The translations under genes and the position numbers were made by a program. The notes under the pieces were generated by a model. The model made no database searches. It saw nothing but the letters and a program-made list of their open reading frames with translations, and was not told where the DNA came from. 64,000 nucleotides of DNA from Filosporella fistucella. Lineage: Eukaryota; Ascomycota; Leotiomycetes; Helotiales. This document shows positions 12,601 to 24,927 of the stretch, piece by piece. The stretch lies in contig JAQJZZ010000012.1 of NCBI GenBank assembly GCA_030077755.1, forward strand, positions 1,550,001 to 1,614,000, in the 5' to 3' direction. Every line of letters starts with the position of its first letter. Position 1 is the stretch's first letter.

Positions 12601-12782
12601 ATTTGCCAACCCCATACTCCATTGTCCGCCAATTGGACGATTCCCGAGAACCTGAATTGTGCGAGATGTTAAAGCCATCAGGCGCAATAAAAGAGTATCC
12701 TTTTTTCAAAGTACAAGAGGATAAATATGGCAATAAGGAGGGAATTGAAACCCAGATTGCAGCTCTTCTGAAAAAGCTATAG
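9609..12782 (+). pseudogene. decayed NACHT-domain STAND (NLR-like) gene
   Basis: Fungal STAND proteins combine an N-terminal helical domain, a NACHT NTPase and variable C-terminal parts, and are tied to heterokaryon incompatibility and non-self responses. The N-terminal domain starts at 9609 (MLAPLTAISLASAIVQFINF) but meets an in-frame TGA at 9909-9911, after which homologous sequence continues in the same frame (KRWKILHQAVRTVW). A second in-frame stop lies near 10168, and reading-frame changes are needed near 10250, 10815, 11020, 11625, 11780 and in the A-rich run near 12280. Walker A (LNGKAGSGKSTLM, near 10575) and Walker B (LFIDGLDEYE, near 10945) remain, as do the later blocks SRCAGLLEVSDHLFVLNRMV and YLHRTVHDFF. 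The C-terminal frame 12396-12782 is intact. With this many lesions it cannot make a full protein; short products are possible. Individual lesions could be sequence errors, but not all of them. Confidence 0.85.
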
Positions 12783-13434
12783 GGAAAAGCAGAAGTTATT
12801 GGCTATATACATGATAATGAAAGTGCCTCTAAAAAGTTTTGGGAACGCACTACTTCTGCTCGTGAGGATTTCATAGCTTGATCGAGATATATCCAAGAGA
12901 TGTAACCAGGTGCCTCCCTATATCCCTACAATCAATTTATATGACCAAGTTTCTCTCTTAAGATCTTTGATTATTTTTGCATAGTATATTCTCGCTTTCC
13001 TTCTACTTCTTATAGACGAAGAGCCCCCAACAATATCTTGGTTTTAAGACTTCTTTATCTCTTGTATAGGCACAAGCCTATCTACTTGGGAATACGAAAC
13101 TATATTGCATCCGAATTTTCATCATGTCACCTCTACACAAATGACAATCTAACATTGCACATTTGATAACGGATATGGTGTAATGGTATCTATCTTCAAT
13201 TTTGTACTTGTTTTCATTAAATTTATAATCAAGAACCTGATGCTCCAACCAATATCATTTCCGATTCCGTTTCCAATCTTATTCTTGATGCAAATGCGTC
13301 TCTTTTACTCCCGACTTTCTCTGTATTTTTGATAAGATTTCAGAGTTCCAAACTCAGTACGAGAATTTCACTACCTTCATCCTCCTCCTCTCTTATTTCC
13401 TCCTCCCCTTACTCTCACATCCCTCAAAGATCGA
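12783..13434. other. AT-rich convergent intergenic region
   Basis: Lies between the NACHT pseudogene and the 3' end of the BCS1-like gene. AT-rich with no open frame of interest. A D-arm-like string near 13170 lacks the rest of a tRNA. Confidence 0.4.
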
Positions 13435-15544
13435 TCAGTTGACTCCCACCTTCCTCCCCGCCCTCTTAATCTCCACCATATCCCTAACCCAAACACTGAC
13501 CTCTGCCTCTGCTTTTCTAGGATCTTTCTTCCTCTTCAGCAGAAACCCTTGGATTTCAGCAGGACTAAACATTCCATCTGGGACTTTTTCTGCGAATCGT
13601 TTAGCTATGTCTTTTAGTTCCTTGTCGGTTATATGGATATCTTTTTCTTTGGTGTGATTGGATTGTGATTTTTTTGCGTGTCCGTTGGCAGTTGCCAGAC
13701 TTCCGTTTTCTTGTTTCTTGAGAGCTTCTTTTTCTTCAGCTGAAGCGGTCCCATTCGTTTGGGGAGTAGAAACGTGATCGCTCGCTTGATATTGGGCAGT
13801 GATGGGTGTAGCAGGTGGAGTAGGAAGTGCAGATGGGGTCGTTGATGGAGCAGAGATGATAAGTTTTGTGCGTGGTAAATCGTTGGTATACATTCTTTCG
13901 AAAAGTTCCTTGATTTGTCGTTGCGTGGCGTTGCTGAAGGCTACTTGATGGTCTACACGACCGGGACGGATGAGGGCTTCGTCGAGCTTTTCGGGGTGGT
14001 TGGTTGTCATTACTAGAACACGGCCTTCATGGGAGGCGACGCCTGATGGGTGTCAGTTATCTCGTTACTAGGCAATTGCTAATTTGTCTTGGAGGAGTTG
14101 GTCACGATAATACTTAACTGACTGGTCGTAAAATCAGGAGCTCGCTCAAGGCGTATCGAATGTTCAAGCAAAGTGTCCTGATTCTACGGCATGCCAACCA
14201 AAGTATTGACGTGATCTAATTCTCCTAACTCATGTGGTTCAGATAGGGAAATGGAAATGACATACCATCAATAATATTTAACAACCCCGACAACGAAATT
14301 CCCTTCTTCTTGTCATCCTCACTGACCTGTGCTTTCTTGATCGCCTTTGCGAAATTAGCCATATCCCAACTATCGCCCTTCTTGACGTCTCCGGGCGGTA
14401 TATCCTCATTTTCACTTGGTTCTCTGATCAAACCAGCTGTGTCGATATCTTCTAGGAGGACGATACAGCGAGCGGGGAGGGTGGTGAAGAGCATCCCAAG
14501 CTCCTCTTCTGTTAGTGTTGGCTCGAGCAGAGAAACAACGTGGATGTCGAGACCGAATACGCCTGCTAGTGCGAAGGTGAGAGATGTTTTGCCTGTTCCT
14601 GGTGGACCATAGAAGAGGTAGCCGCGTCGGTATGGTATACCACGATTAGCATACCACCTGGCAGTAGCAGGATTTAGATATTCGTTGATATCGGACAGTA
14701 CATCTAATTTCCTCTCTTCGTCCAACACTACAGTCTTCATCGGTCGACAAGGCCTTTCTGCAATTTTGACCCAGGACCCTCTGCCTCCAAATCGACGCAT
14801 GTCTTTTGGTGCGGGTCGCTTGATTACAGTCTTTGAATTATGTCCAAGGTGGTAATGCGCTTTTGCGTGCTGAATCAGATTCTTGATAGGTTCTGTTGAG
14901 CGCCCGAAACAGGATAGAGTTAAGATCTCCTTGTCTTTGAAAGTTCCTGCTCCTCCTCCTCTATCGTCGAACATAGCTACTTCTCTTCTTCGGAGTTGAA
15001 AGTAGGACCCCTGATGCCAGAAGTTGTGTGAGCCGATGGCGGGTGTGAATCTTGGTTGCGATTTTGCTTCCTGGTTGGAGAAATTCAACCATTTGATATT
15101 GCCTTCCGCGTCTACTGTCGTCTCAGTCGTTTCCGTCTCTTCACTGTCAAGTTCCCATGCGCTTTTTGAAGGAGTCTCGGCCATTAGTCGTCTAGACGAT
15201 TTGATGGTATATTGGTGAGCCAGGAAGGCGATCAGATGGGCGTGAATCTCATCTGTAGAGCTGACGGTGACTTCAGCCATATAATTGTTGGATACTACAG
15301 AGTATATGACACCCCATACTGAACGAGCAATTCTGGCGCCTAGAAAACATGCCACACCAAGAGAGACGAGCACTGTGACATCGAAGCCAAATGTAAAGAG
15401 CAAGAACTTGTGAATTGGTCCATAGCCTGGGACGAAGGTTTCCAGAAGCGTAGTTGGTGAAAAGCTGGCTATTGTGTCGCCGGTAATATTTGATCCATTC
15501 TGCGAGGTAGGAAAGGCTGCCCCTAACAGAGTGTTGAATGCCAT
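13435..15544 (-). CDS. BCS1-like AAA+ ATPase
   Basis: Two exons, 15544-14266 and 14042-13435, encode 628 aa; the intron starts GTATGT and ends CATCAG and restores SGLLNIIDG-VASHEGRVLV. The N-terminal BCS1 domain has one predicted membrane segment (about residues 45-72, FGFDVTVLVSLGVACFLGARI). The AAA module shows Walker A GPPGTGKTSL, Walker B CIVLLEDID and the sensor/arginine region MTTNHPEKLDEALIRPGRVD. True Bcs1 inserts the Rieske protein into complex III in mitochondria, but filamentous fungi carry many long BCS1-like paralogues of unknown role. The long Ser/Lys-rich C-terminal part here (after YTNDLPRTK) resembles those, so I do not assign the canonical function. Start chosen at MAFNTLLGAAFP, matching the family N-terminus; ATG 15556 is an alternative. 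Confidence 0.88.
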
Positions 15545-17293
15545 TTTTTGCCTCATGATAATTGCGCCTGTACGGCAAACGTAGATGTGCTGAGAATGCA
15601 CGTGAGTCGCCCTGACTCGAGTTAGGAGGCTAGTAGTTGTTCTCGTATTGAGAACGAAAGACCGACTTCTATGATCCTGATAGATCTCGATGTGGCTGCC
15701 AGCAGGGAAAAAGCCAACAAATTTGCTGACGAGGCAAGCCAAATTGCTGCCTTTGCTGTTGGTACAGCAGTATTTATATGCAGTAGAGTTGCAGCAGAGT
15801 CTTGTATTGGATGCAGCACTTGCCACACCTGCAGAGTGTCAATTTCGAACCCCTTCAAATGTGTGCAGGAATCTGCAGTATTTACACCGCAGGAGGTGAG
15901 TCGGATGCAGGAGATATTACTTGTGACAGAAATAATTTGCAGGGGCAAAAGAGAAGGGGAGGATAGTTAAGAGTCAGCGAAGGCGGTTTCCTTCTTGAAA
16001 GCACGCCAAACCTTAAGCCTTGATGGTAGAAGGACTTTACCAGGCACCAGTCTCATCAAAATTAGTTACTCTGTCAAATCGGTCGTTTAGGCCAGACCAG
16101 TGGCGACGGCAACGGGAATTAGAGAGTGTAAAGTGCGGCGACAAAGACAAGGCAGAGCTGAGCCACGTAATAGGTAGAGACCGAGGACTCTGGCATGCCT
16201 TGTCTAGATAACAGGCAATGGAAAGCGAGGGAAATGCATTGAGAGTACCAACACTGGCATCGAGATTGGATGTGGCCTTTGTATGTAGGACAGAGAATTC
16301 GTAGGTTACAGGAACTCGCAGTATGTCAATGTGTGAGAAGGTGTTTGGATAGAAAGCAATCGAGACCCGACCAGGTGGAAGCTTAAGGTGAGGAAGAGCA
16401 GACAGCGAGAGCCCAAGATAAAGATAAAAGAGTTGTGGCAGCTCGATTGCGTCAAGCCACTCCAACCAAACATGCAGCTATCCGATTCCGATGCTCGTCC
16501 GCATAAATCCAATACATTTCCAGCTACCTGCCCAACTCAAGATCCAACTTCTTTTCCTCTTGGCACATCTGAAAACCAAGTTGGCAAGCTTCTCTGCTGC
16601 ATCCGTCTTACAGAAACATTCCCATTTTCTCCAAGTCTTCCCCAGCCTTTGGCGACATTCGCGGCTACCAACAGCTCTTCTCTCAGCCCTGCTGCAGCCT
16701 CGTGTGCATGAACAACAGGTCAACCCTTCTGGAAGCAAATTCCGGGTTGTTGGTGATTACTGTACCGTCAATATCCTTGGGAGCTGTACGAATTAGTCTG
16801 CCTTTGCAAGGCTTTGCGGTGATCCCGAGAACGGCCTTGAGGACACAGTAAAGCTTGTGATCGTGGATTGGGCTCGAAGTGCGCATACGTGGGGTTTAGA
16901 GGAAAACCCTTGGAGTTTAATACTGAATTAAGAGTGGGGTTTGCTACACTGCGGGGATAAAGATACGGAGTTTGGGTAGGATTGAGGTAGTGGTTGGAGT
17001 GCATTCAGAGGACGTAGATCAGGCTACCAAGCAAGTTGAACGTGGACTCTGCAGGCGTTGCAGTGAGAAAGGGAAGAAAAAGACGAAGACATCTCCGACA
17101 GACAGATCAAGTTACACGGAGACTTCTTTTGCAGCTGCAACGATTAGGGAAACTTGGTAGGAGATAGCCCGGCATAAAAGTGATTGGAACGAGGGCATTC
17201 CGACTTCACGGATTTGGTCGCACCAATATCTCGCAAGTCATCACGCACCATCACCCTCCCAGATCAATTGACGGCTAGACTTTTACACCCAAC
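15545..17293. promoter_or_regulatory. divergent intergenic region with a GCAG-rich block
   Basis: About 1.75 kb between the diverging BCS1-like and SNARE genes. The tetranucleotide GCAG recurs about eleven times between 15765 and 15945 on the plus strand, within the upstream region of the BCS1-like gene. Open frames here overlap on both strands and carry no recognised domain. A pyrimidine-rich segment at 16530-16700 lies farther upstream of the SNARE gene. Confidence 0.4.
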
Positions 17294-18048
17294 ATGATGT
17301 CCTCTACCAACGAAGAGGACCCCTTCCTCCAAGTTCAAGCGTACGTTTCTGTCTCCCCTTTCCTTACAAAACTAACCCTCCCAGCGATGTCCTCGCACAA
17401 CTCACACACACCCGCCCTCTCTTCACATCCTACCTCCGCATCCGCTCCCTCTCCTCCACACCTCACAGTCCCGAATTACTATCCGCACGCTCCGAACTCT
17501 CTACAGCGCTCACCTCCCTCTCCGAAGATCTCGCAGACCTAGTCGCATCTGTCCAAGCAGTACAATCTGATCCCTACAAGTATGGGCTCGAGATCGAGGA
17601 AGTCGCGCGGCGGAAACGGCTTGTCGATGAGGTAGGAGGGGAAGTGGAGGATATGCGCGAGGAGTTAGAGAAGGTGGTATCTTCAATGAACGGGAATGGG
17701 AATGGCAAAAGCCGAGAAAGAGAAGACGAGATGGATTATAATGCCGAGTTTGAGCAGCAGCAACAATTAACCATGATGCGCGAGCAAGACCAGGATCTGG
17801 AAGGCGTGTTTCGTACTGTAGGGAATCTGAGGATGCAGGCTAGTGAGATGGGTAGGGAGCTGGAGGAGCAGAATGAGATGCTGGATCATGTGGACGGATT
17901 GGCGGATCGGGTTGGGGGAAGGCTGCAGACGGGGATGAAGAAAATGGGGGAGGTGGTTAGGAGGAATGAGGATGGCTTGAGTAGTTGTTGTATTGGGGTG
18001 CTGATATTTGTGTTGATATTGTTGTTGGTATTGGTGCTGGTTTTATAG
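17294..18048 (+). CDS. TLG1: Tlg1/syntaxin-6-type SNARE
   Basis: Two exons, 17294-17340 and 17385-18048, give 236 aa; the 44-base intron runs GTACGT to CCCAG with a CTAAC branch site. The N-terminus (NEEDPFLQVQADVLAQL) starts a syntaxin-6 N-domain ending near SDPYKYGLEIEEVARRKRLV. A Qc-type SNARE helix follows (QDQDLEGVFRTVGNLRMQAS to DHVDGLADRVGGRLQTGMKK), then a C-terminal membrane anchor of about 20 Val/Leu/Ile residues after two cysteines (SSCCIGVLIF). Such tail-anchored SNAREs act in endosome-to-Golgi fusion with Tlg2 and Vti1. The linker is rich in Gln and Asn. Family is well supported; orthology to Tlg1 rather than another Qc SNARE is inferred from the N-domain. Confidence 0.86.
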
Positions 18049-18720
18049 GTTGGAGGGAGAAGATACCATAGGGGAAATGCATTTGTGGTGTTTGGGGCAT
18101 TGGATGGCGTTAGAGAGGGAGACATTTATAATCGAGTCATGTATGATGAAGCAAGATAAAATTCTAGAAGCTAATAAGTCAATGTATTTGCGTGCAGTGC
18201 AGTGAAAGTATTTTCTTGGCACTTCAGGAATTTTATTTGTGATGCATCTGGAGGGTATGAAGTTGGCCTAAAAGTTGGGTGATATTGACTTGAAAATTGA
18301 CGTGTAGTCAGCAAAGACAGCTAGAACATGGCTCTACGATTTCAGCAGTGGATCCATGGAGGAATATATATTCAATGTCACAGCAGACCCCAAAATCAGC
18401 TGTCATCATAGTTCATTACCAGCATTCCTAATCTGAACGCCAAGGTGCCTTTTAACCTCCGTATTTACTTTCCATTCGTTCCAGGGAAGAAGAAACTGCC
18501 AACCACACCAAATTTCCCCGATCCATCTTTCGCGTCGTCTAATAAAGAATATCGAGTGAGACAAGGTCTGCGAATGAAAAACCTTCGCAAGCAGTATGCT
18601 TAATACGTCATACATGAAATACCAATCAGGCAAAAAAGAAGTCCATACATCCAAGTGGAGTCATCAATCATCTCTAAAATGAGACGACGGGGGATCCCAC
18701 TCGCTGAGGCGCCGTAACGA
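18049..18720. other. convergent intergenic region (SNARE / PP2A B56)
   Basis: 3' flanks of two converging genes. AT-rich at 18120-18260. No frame with recognisable content and no RNA gene seen. Confidence 0.4.
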
Positions 18721-21298
18721 TCAGGAAAGATGACTCGCTTGTTCATCTGTTAAGGTTGGATGGAGAGAATAATCTGAAGAGTCTAAACCAACGACAGCAG
18801 TTGTAGATCCATTGCTACCCGAACGACTGCGGAGACTGGCATTGCTGCCAGGTTTGGGAATCGGTTTCTGAAATCACTATCGTCAATGAACCACTCCCCA
18901 CAGAACGCTGAGCACGCAAGACAAATGCTGAGAAGAGAAAAAATGCGCGAGCCAATAATCTATCCCGTGACAAAACTTCACAAGTTGGGCATGCTAAACG
19001 CAGAATGGAGCGGCATAGTACTAAAGACAATCATCGCTGGCTTCTGGCTGAGCCTACCGAGTTCTGCCGATCATGTGTTGGTCTCCGTTCTCTCCTCTCT
19101 CCATCTTGCAGCTTCAATGAATCCAACCTCTTCTGATTATCCTCCGTGATAGGATCGAGTTCGTCGACCTTCTTTGATCGTGCTGAGGAAATGCTTGGAG
19201 CAGAAGGTCGGGACACCCCGTTCGTCTTTCCCCGCTTCGCCTGCTCGGCTAACGCCTTCCATTTGTTCTCTCTTGCTTGCTCCCGAGCTTCAGCGTTATT
19301 CTGGTGTTCTGTATAATCATGCGAGCAGTCATCAAACAGTTGAGGGTTAATTTCCATGAACAATTTCATAGCGTTGTACACCATGCCATGGATTGTCCTT
19401 GGATATGTTAGTTGTGTGTTGAGATAAATACATCTGACTTACCTATTCCAATGACCTTTCGAATTCTCGTACAGAGGAGCGAACATGATTGGTAAGATGA
19501 TTTCGACATTGTCGCTAACCAGGTTGCAGAAGTATTCGTTGTTCCAGAAGTATAGAGCTCGTTCCGCAACCTGGAAGTGTGGACTGGCAACTGACTTGGC
19601 GAGCTGGTGGAATAAAGGTTCCTGAACTTTAGCAAACTCTGCCGGATCCATCACCTCAAAGATATCTTCCACCTCGTTCAGATACATGACTTCTTTTGTG
19701 CTGTTGACCTTTGGCCAGTATCGGAGTAAGCCAAGGACGACCTAGATTTGTCAGTCGAGGTTATCAGTAAGGGGGAGAACAAACGAACCTCCTCAGTCAA
19801 TGCGGCATCTTTCTCTAGGAATTGTACAATGCAGTACGCCAGTTGAGGGTGATACATGCTTAGACTCTTTGCTTTATGCATAGGAATTAACACTCTGGTC
19901 AAGAACAACTTGTGCTCTTCTTTGAGAGGAAGTGCAAATCCGTTGATAATAGAGCCGAGAATTTCTAAAAGCTCAGCAATCCCATTGAACCTTTCGGTTT
20001 CGTAAGTGAACTGAAAGAAAACGTTGTTGATGGAGCGACGGATGTACGAGCGGAGGTTTAGGAATTTCCCATATATCCTGTGTAGTGTGGTCTTCAGAAA
20101 ATCTCTCTCTCTCGGATCCTCGGAATCGAATAGTTCCAGAAGCTGTAATACGAAGCTGTGATCTATGTATGCTTTGGCGATATTGGTATTGAAGTCTTGG
20201 CTTTCGATGAAACGTAGGAAGAACTCGTAGACAACTTGGATATGGGGCCAGGCGACCTCGAGAACCGGCTCATCTTCTTCTGGGTCAAATGCCTCTCCTT
20301 GGGGGTTCATTGGTGGTGGTATTGGCCGGAAAAGATTTTTACTGAACATATCTACCACTCTTGGGTACATGGCTTCCGTGATCACTTGTCTATTGTTTGC
20401 CACGTAATCCAATAGCTCGTGCAATGCCAGTCTCTTGATCTCCTTCGATTTCATATCTGCGCTAGCGTCATTGAAATCGAAAATAACGTTACATTGATCG
20501 ATTTTCTGCATGAAAAGATCCTGTCTTCTATTTGGAGGCACTTCATGGAACCCTGGCAACTTCTCCAGTTCCCGCTGAGGAGAAATGTCGAATCTTGACG
20601 AGTGCTGTCTTTTTGGCGTTCTGATTCCTTCAGGGACATCTTTGGGAGTCGTTTGTAGTCGGTCAAACATCAGGGATTTTTGACCAGCCTTTGGAGGCGC
20701 TAAGTCATGAGGCATAGTCTCTGCGGCACCTGGAGGAGGAATGTGCTGCGGGGACAGGTCAGCATTCGTCAAAATATTCCTAATGTGTAGACCTACTGGA
20801 GCACTTGGACTAATGATAACGCTAGGAGGAAGTTGACCATGGCGATTTGGGGTTCCCGGTCCGCCAGCACTTGGTGAACCACCGCCCATAGCATTGAATC
20901 GGTCTGGAGCGACATGTCCGGGATTCAGATTATTGATCGAGCCTGATGACTGCAGAGCTGGGGTTGTGGCATTCGAGGCACCACCATCATTTGGAGGTAG
21001 TGGCTTGTTTCGAGGGTCGTTCAAAGCAGTGGTTGAGGATGATGGCGTAGAGATAGGAGACTGAGCTGCTTCTCTCGAAGCATTTGATTGCGAAGGTGAT
21101 GACGTTCCATCTTTCGACTCCCCTTTATTCTTGGATTTAGAAGATTTGTTTGGGTCTTTAGCGCGTGAAAGCTGTTCATGCTGAATGGATTAGCATTTGA
21201 TTCAGTCTATTAAACGTCGGCAGATCGTGGGGTACGACCGAGTGCCTGACCGAGTACAACCAAATGGGACTTACAACCCTCTGTCTAAAGCCTTTCAT
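18721..21298 (-). CDS. RTS1: PP2A regulatory subunit B' (B56/Rts1 type)
   Basis: Targets protein phosphatase 2A; in fungi linked to septation, stress and cell-size control. Exons: 21298-21275 (MKGFRQRV), 21171-19789, 19741-19443 and 19397 onward. The third and fourth joints fall inside the conserved core, restoring [20 protein letters not shown] and [21 protein letters not shown] Ser/Pro-rich N-terminal tail leads to the B56 HEAT-like domain from [20 protein letters not shown]. Two ends are possible. Reading straight through gives SVGSARSQR and a stop at 19031 (690 aa). Using a GTAGGC donor at 19057 and acceptor TTTCAG at 18868 adds 18867-18721 in frame ([20 protein letters not shown] to TDEQASHLS), 730 aa. 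The extra exon reads like authentic Ser-rich tail, so I give the longer span. The start is firm because MKGFRQRV joins LSRAKDPNK across a GTAAGT intron. Confidence 0.9.
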
Positions 21299-22332
21299 TT
21301 TGAAAGCCCTGCGATGCTTTGAAGCCTATTTCCGACAAGTCAATTGAATCTGGCACAAAGGCACAGGTCGGGAACTGTGGAACCGTGGATCGCGATCGCT
21401 TGGAATGCCAAAGGCTATCGGAGGTGAGGTTATGAGGATAGCGGCGTGTGGTACTGACTCTTGATGACCCACGAGTGGTATGAGCCGACCTCCAGAGCCT
21501 CAAAGATGTGGCTGGGAAAGCGGATATGATGTCTTCAATGCGGATGTGATGCTACACAAACAATGGTCTTTGTGGGGCTGTTTGTGCGGTTTGTTGACTT
21601 GACGATCGAGATGTGGTTATTTGCATGAATAGTTGGTCTGCAAGAGGTGTAGGTTGAGTTATAGATCCTCGACCATAGCCAATATGTGATTCTTTCTTGG
21701 GTGTATTGATGGACGGGCTTGAAAGTCGGTATTGTGATCGCGCCTGAGCTTTGGAGATCTGCACAGAGCGAAGAGGTCAGCTCAGTGTCCTCTCTACGAG
21801 TTGAGAACCAACAACCAAGGAACTGAGTGATGTGCACCAACCAGAAAACCTCAGAAATACCACCAATAACGGCCAGGCTAGGACAGACGTGTAGCTGCTG
21901 TGAATGGGCGAGCGTGATGAGGGCGGGCGGTGAATAGGGCGTTGTCTTCACCTTCAGGCTCGTTGCAACTTGACAAATGAAAGCCCACGCGTCCGGCGCA
22001 GCTTGAGTATATGAATCCGCAGAGGAGAGATGTTAGGTGTGGAGTTGATTTAGGTCAACGACTCAATGGAACTTCTCTTCGCAATATCACCATCGAAGCT
22101 GTACTGTGCTGTGGATGCCGTCCTTCGGTTCCCCCTCAATTTGTCGCGGCTTACCGCTAACCCAGTCGGGATTAGCTTCCCACCTGCCGATAGTTGAAGA
22201 CGAGCTTCAAGTCTGGACTTTGATATTTTATATTATCTCAAGTCCCTTTGTTTGGAGTCAGTGCGGCTTTCAGATTCGAAACAGAAACTCTCAGAGATGC
22301 CGTCAAAAAACTCAAATTGCATTTCGTCGACT
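21299..22332. promoter_or_regulatory. divergent promoter region (PP2A B56 / TFIIIC subunit)
   Basis: About 1 kb between two diverging essential-type genes. It contains leaders and promoters of both. The longest minus-strand frame here (21535-21951) has no recognisable domain. Two in-frame starts of the TFIIIC gene, 22297 and 22333, lie at the right end. Confidence 0.45.
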
Positions 22333-24510
22333 ATGATCCCCAGTGACGACGAGGAGGATGTTGCTCCAATTTACACTATCCCACCGCGTGAAATCATCGC
22401 CATCGAGCACCCTATGATAATTCAAAACCTCGACAATGGCCTTAAAACATTCGGTAAGAATCGCCCGTTCAAAAGAGTAAGTTCACCCTCTAGATTGACG
22501 TCCCGATTTTCGCTATATGAACATCCCGTGATGATCACAAGTTCAATCCGTCACTGACAAATTTAGATCATCGAATGCGCCGACCCTGAAGAATGTCTTC
22601 CCATTTATCTCCGGATCAATGATCCAATGTGTACACCAATACTATCACACAATAGTCCGACAAACAATGTTCTTTTAAAGATCACGGTCCCCAAACGCAC
22701 AGGAAGGAAGCGCAAGCGAGGTTCACAGGACCCTTATACAGATCCGATTGGCACTGTTGAAAAATATACAGGTGTATCCACGTTAGGGTTAAATAGAGAT
22801 ACATTAATGTCACATTCTCGAAATGATAAGCCCTCCAAATTGCTGCGCAGGCTTAGGGACAATGAAACCGAATACTCGATTGAAGTCATGGGCGAGGTCG
22901 CAAACACTCATCGATATAGAGGTACATTGAAACTCCAAATCTATCTCCCACATACTAACTTTCTCTAGGACTCTCTGACTTCCATCAATCAACAAGCAAG
23001 TCTCAATTCTTTTCGAAATTCGAAAGTGAAGTTTTGTCTGGCACAGGTACAAAATTTACCCTCTCTGTACGAACGAAATGGTTAATCAGATGCAGTTGAC
23101 TCAATACGAGAATACAAATTTAATCCTAGTAAAGGTGTGAAGCTCATGGAGGATATACTGCCAGCTCCTCTTATGACACATCATGCTCTTCCGTTCAATT
23201 GGGGATGGCACCAGAACCCTCATATCGCCCATGAGGTCGATGCCAAAACTGGTGAGGTGGTCCTCATCAATAAATCCAAACCAACCGTGGTCAAAATGGA
23301 ATACTTGAAATGCGAGATCGAATCGATACCACAACGAGCGTCTAATCCACCACCTAATGACCCTGATCTCCTCGGTCTGATTGGAGATCTTCAAGATGCT
23401 ATGGACGAGCGGCCAGTTTGGACTCGCCGAGCTTTGACGAATCGTGTTTCGCATTCGAAGGTACTCTTCTTGATGCGACAAGCAATTCAATACGTTGGTT
23501 ATCAATTCAAGGGTGGCCCGTTTCGCGATGCTATAATCAAATATGGCGTAGATCCGAGAGGGAAGAAGAAATACCGAAAGTACCAGACCTTTGTTTTCAA
23601 AATTTATGAGGAGGAAGAAAAGGTCCAAGGTATGATGTGGAAAGACGTACGCACAACGTACCAGATTACAAAAAGAGGGGGAATCAAGGCAGATGATCAA
23701 ACTCACATCTTTGACGGAAAAAGATTAACACTTGATGGCAAGATCTGGCAGGCTTGTGACATAACAGACCCTCTTCTTGCACACCTGTTGCAGGAAGCCC
23801 CATATAGAGATGAGTGTGAAGTTTATTCCGATGGGTGGTATCAAAATGGCACTGTGGCAAAGATCAAAGCGATCATGAAAGTCAAATTGATCGCAATTCG
23901 CCTGGGGAAAAACATATTAGATGAGGAGTTCGAAGCAGCGCTTGATATTGCGGATGACGTACCTGGTAGAACGTCCAGCCAAGTAGGTGTACCAGTTCCG
24001 GATATACGGCTGACTCCAGAGGAAGTCGAGGAGTTGAAACAAAGAGGAATTGAGAGGGGTCTCCGAAGCAGTGGAGTTCGGAAAGGAGACCATGGCGGTA
24101 AACCCCGCATCGCAAGAATCCGTGATAGAGTTGGAACACAGAGGCACAATAGGGGTTCTTCAACTAGACCAAAAGGATTCAGAAATCACATCCCTAGAGA
24201 TAATACAAAGAGGCGCCATGGTGGTCATATCAAAAAGTTGGCCCAACATGGTCAAATCGTTGAAGGGAGAAGTCAAGACCAAACTCTCGACACCATTGAA
24301 GAAGAGAACGCAGAGGATACAGATCCAGGAGAAGTCGAAGAGGAACACGAGGGGTCGCAAGACGATAGTGATATTGATGAGGTAGCAGACACAGGTCTCC
24401 CAGAGGTCGAGGACGACAGTGAGCAGAACAGCGACAGCGATGCCACGGTAGATATGGATTACCGACAGCGATATGGGCCATCACTAGTGGCTCGGCAATC
24501 TGAAGCTTGA
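22333..24510 (+). CDS. TFC1: TFIIIC tau95 subunit (Tfc1/Sfc1/GTF3C5 family)
   Basis: Subunit of RNA polymerase III factor TFIIIC that helps recognise the A box of tRNA genes. Exons: 22333-22476, 22567-22921, 22969-23046, 23090-24510; 665 aa, or 677 aa from ATG 22297. Donors are GTAAGT, GTACAT and GTACAA; all joins are in frame. Family blocks: IIAIEHPMIIQNLDNGLKTF, the N-terminal domain with PTNNVLLKITVPKRTGRKRK, GEVANTHRYRGLSDFHQST, then YKFNPSKGVKLMEDILPAP, HALPFNWGWHQNP, and the C-terminal domain with ERPVWTRRALTNRVSH and PFRDAIIKYGVDPR. The tail is very acidic (about 24300-24455), as in yeast Tfc1. The 201-codon minus-strand frame inside it is an antisense shadow. Confidence 0.92.
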
Positions 24511-24927
24511 TTTGAGGTGGTCTTTATTCTGCAAAGTTCGAAGATACCCCTGAATGGAAAAAGAAAATTGATGAAAATTGCCAAGAGTTCGTTCCAGACA
24601 TACGGTATAACCCGACATGTCACAACGACGCCAGTCTTGATCAGAGTGATACATTCTCTCCTATCATAACTTTGAGTTTCCGAGACACAGCATGACTCTC
24701 CTTACCTATCACACCCTTTCCAATAATTTTGCTTTAGTATCAAGCCATTTGCTACGGAAAAAAGCACCGCTCAAACCAAACTGTTAACGCCAAGAAAAAG
24801 CAGTTTGCTCTGCACCGTATTTTATTTCACCTCAGCTGCCTCCTCCAAGTGTTTATATTCTTTATATCTCTTCTCTCCCTCAATCATCCTCCCACGTGTC
24901 GCTCTCTTATCTTTTCGCTCCTTAAAA
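24511..24927 (+). promoter_or_regulatory. intergenic region upstream of small secreted protein gene
   Basis: Trailer of the TFIIIC gene followed by a pyrimidine-rich stretch (24830-24925) directly before ATG 24928. Nothing else seen. Confidence 0.4.

Noticed and set aside
13168..13200. Possible tRNA D-arm (GGTGTAATGGTATCT)
   Set aside because: The downstream sequence is AT-rich with no T-arm or acceptor pairing.
23101..23706. 201-codon minus-strand frame
   Set aside because: Antisense shadow of the TFIIIC tau95 exon, which is strongly family-like.
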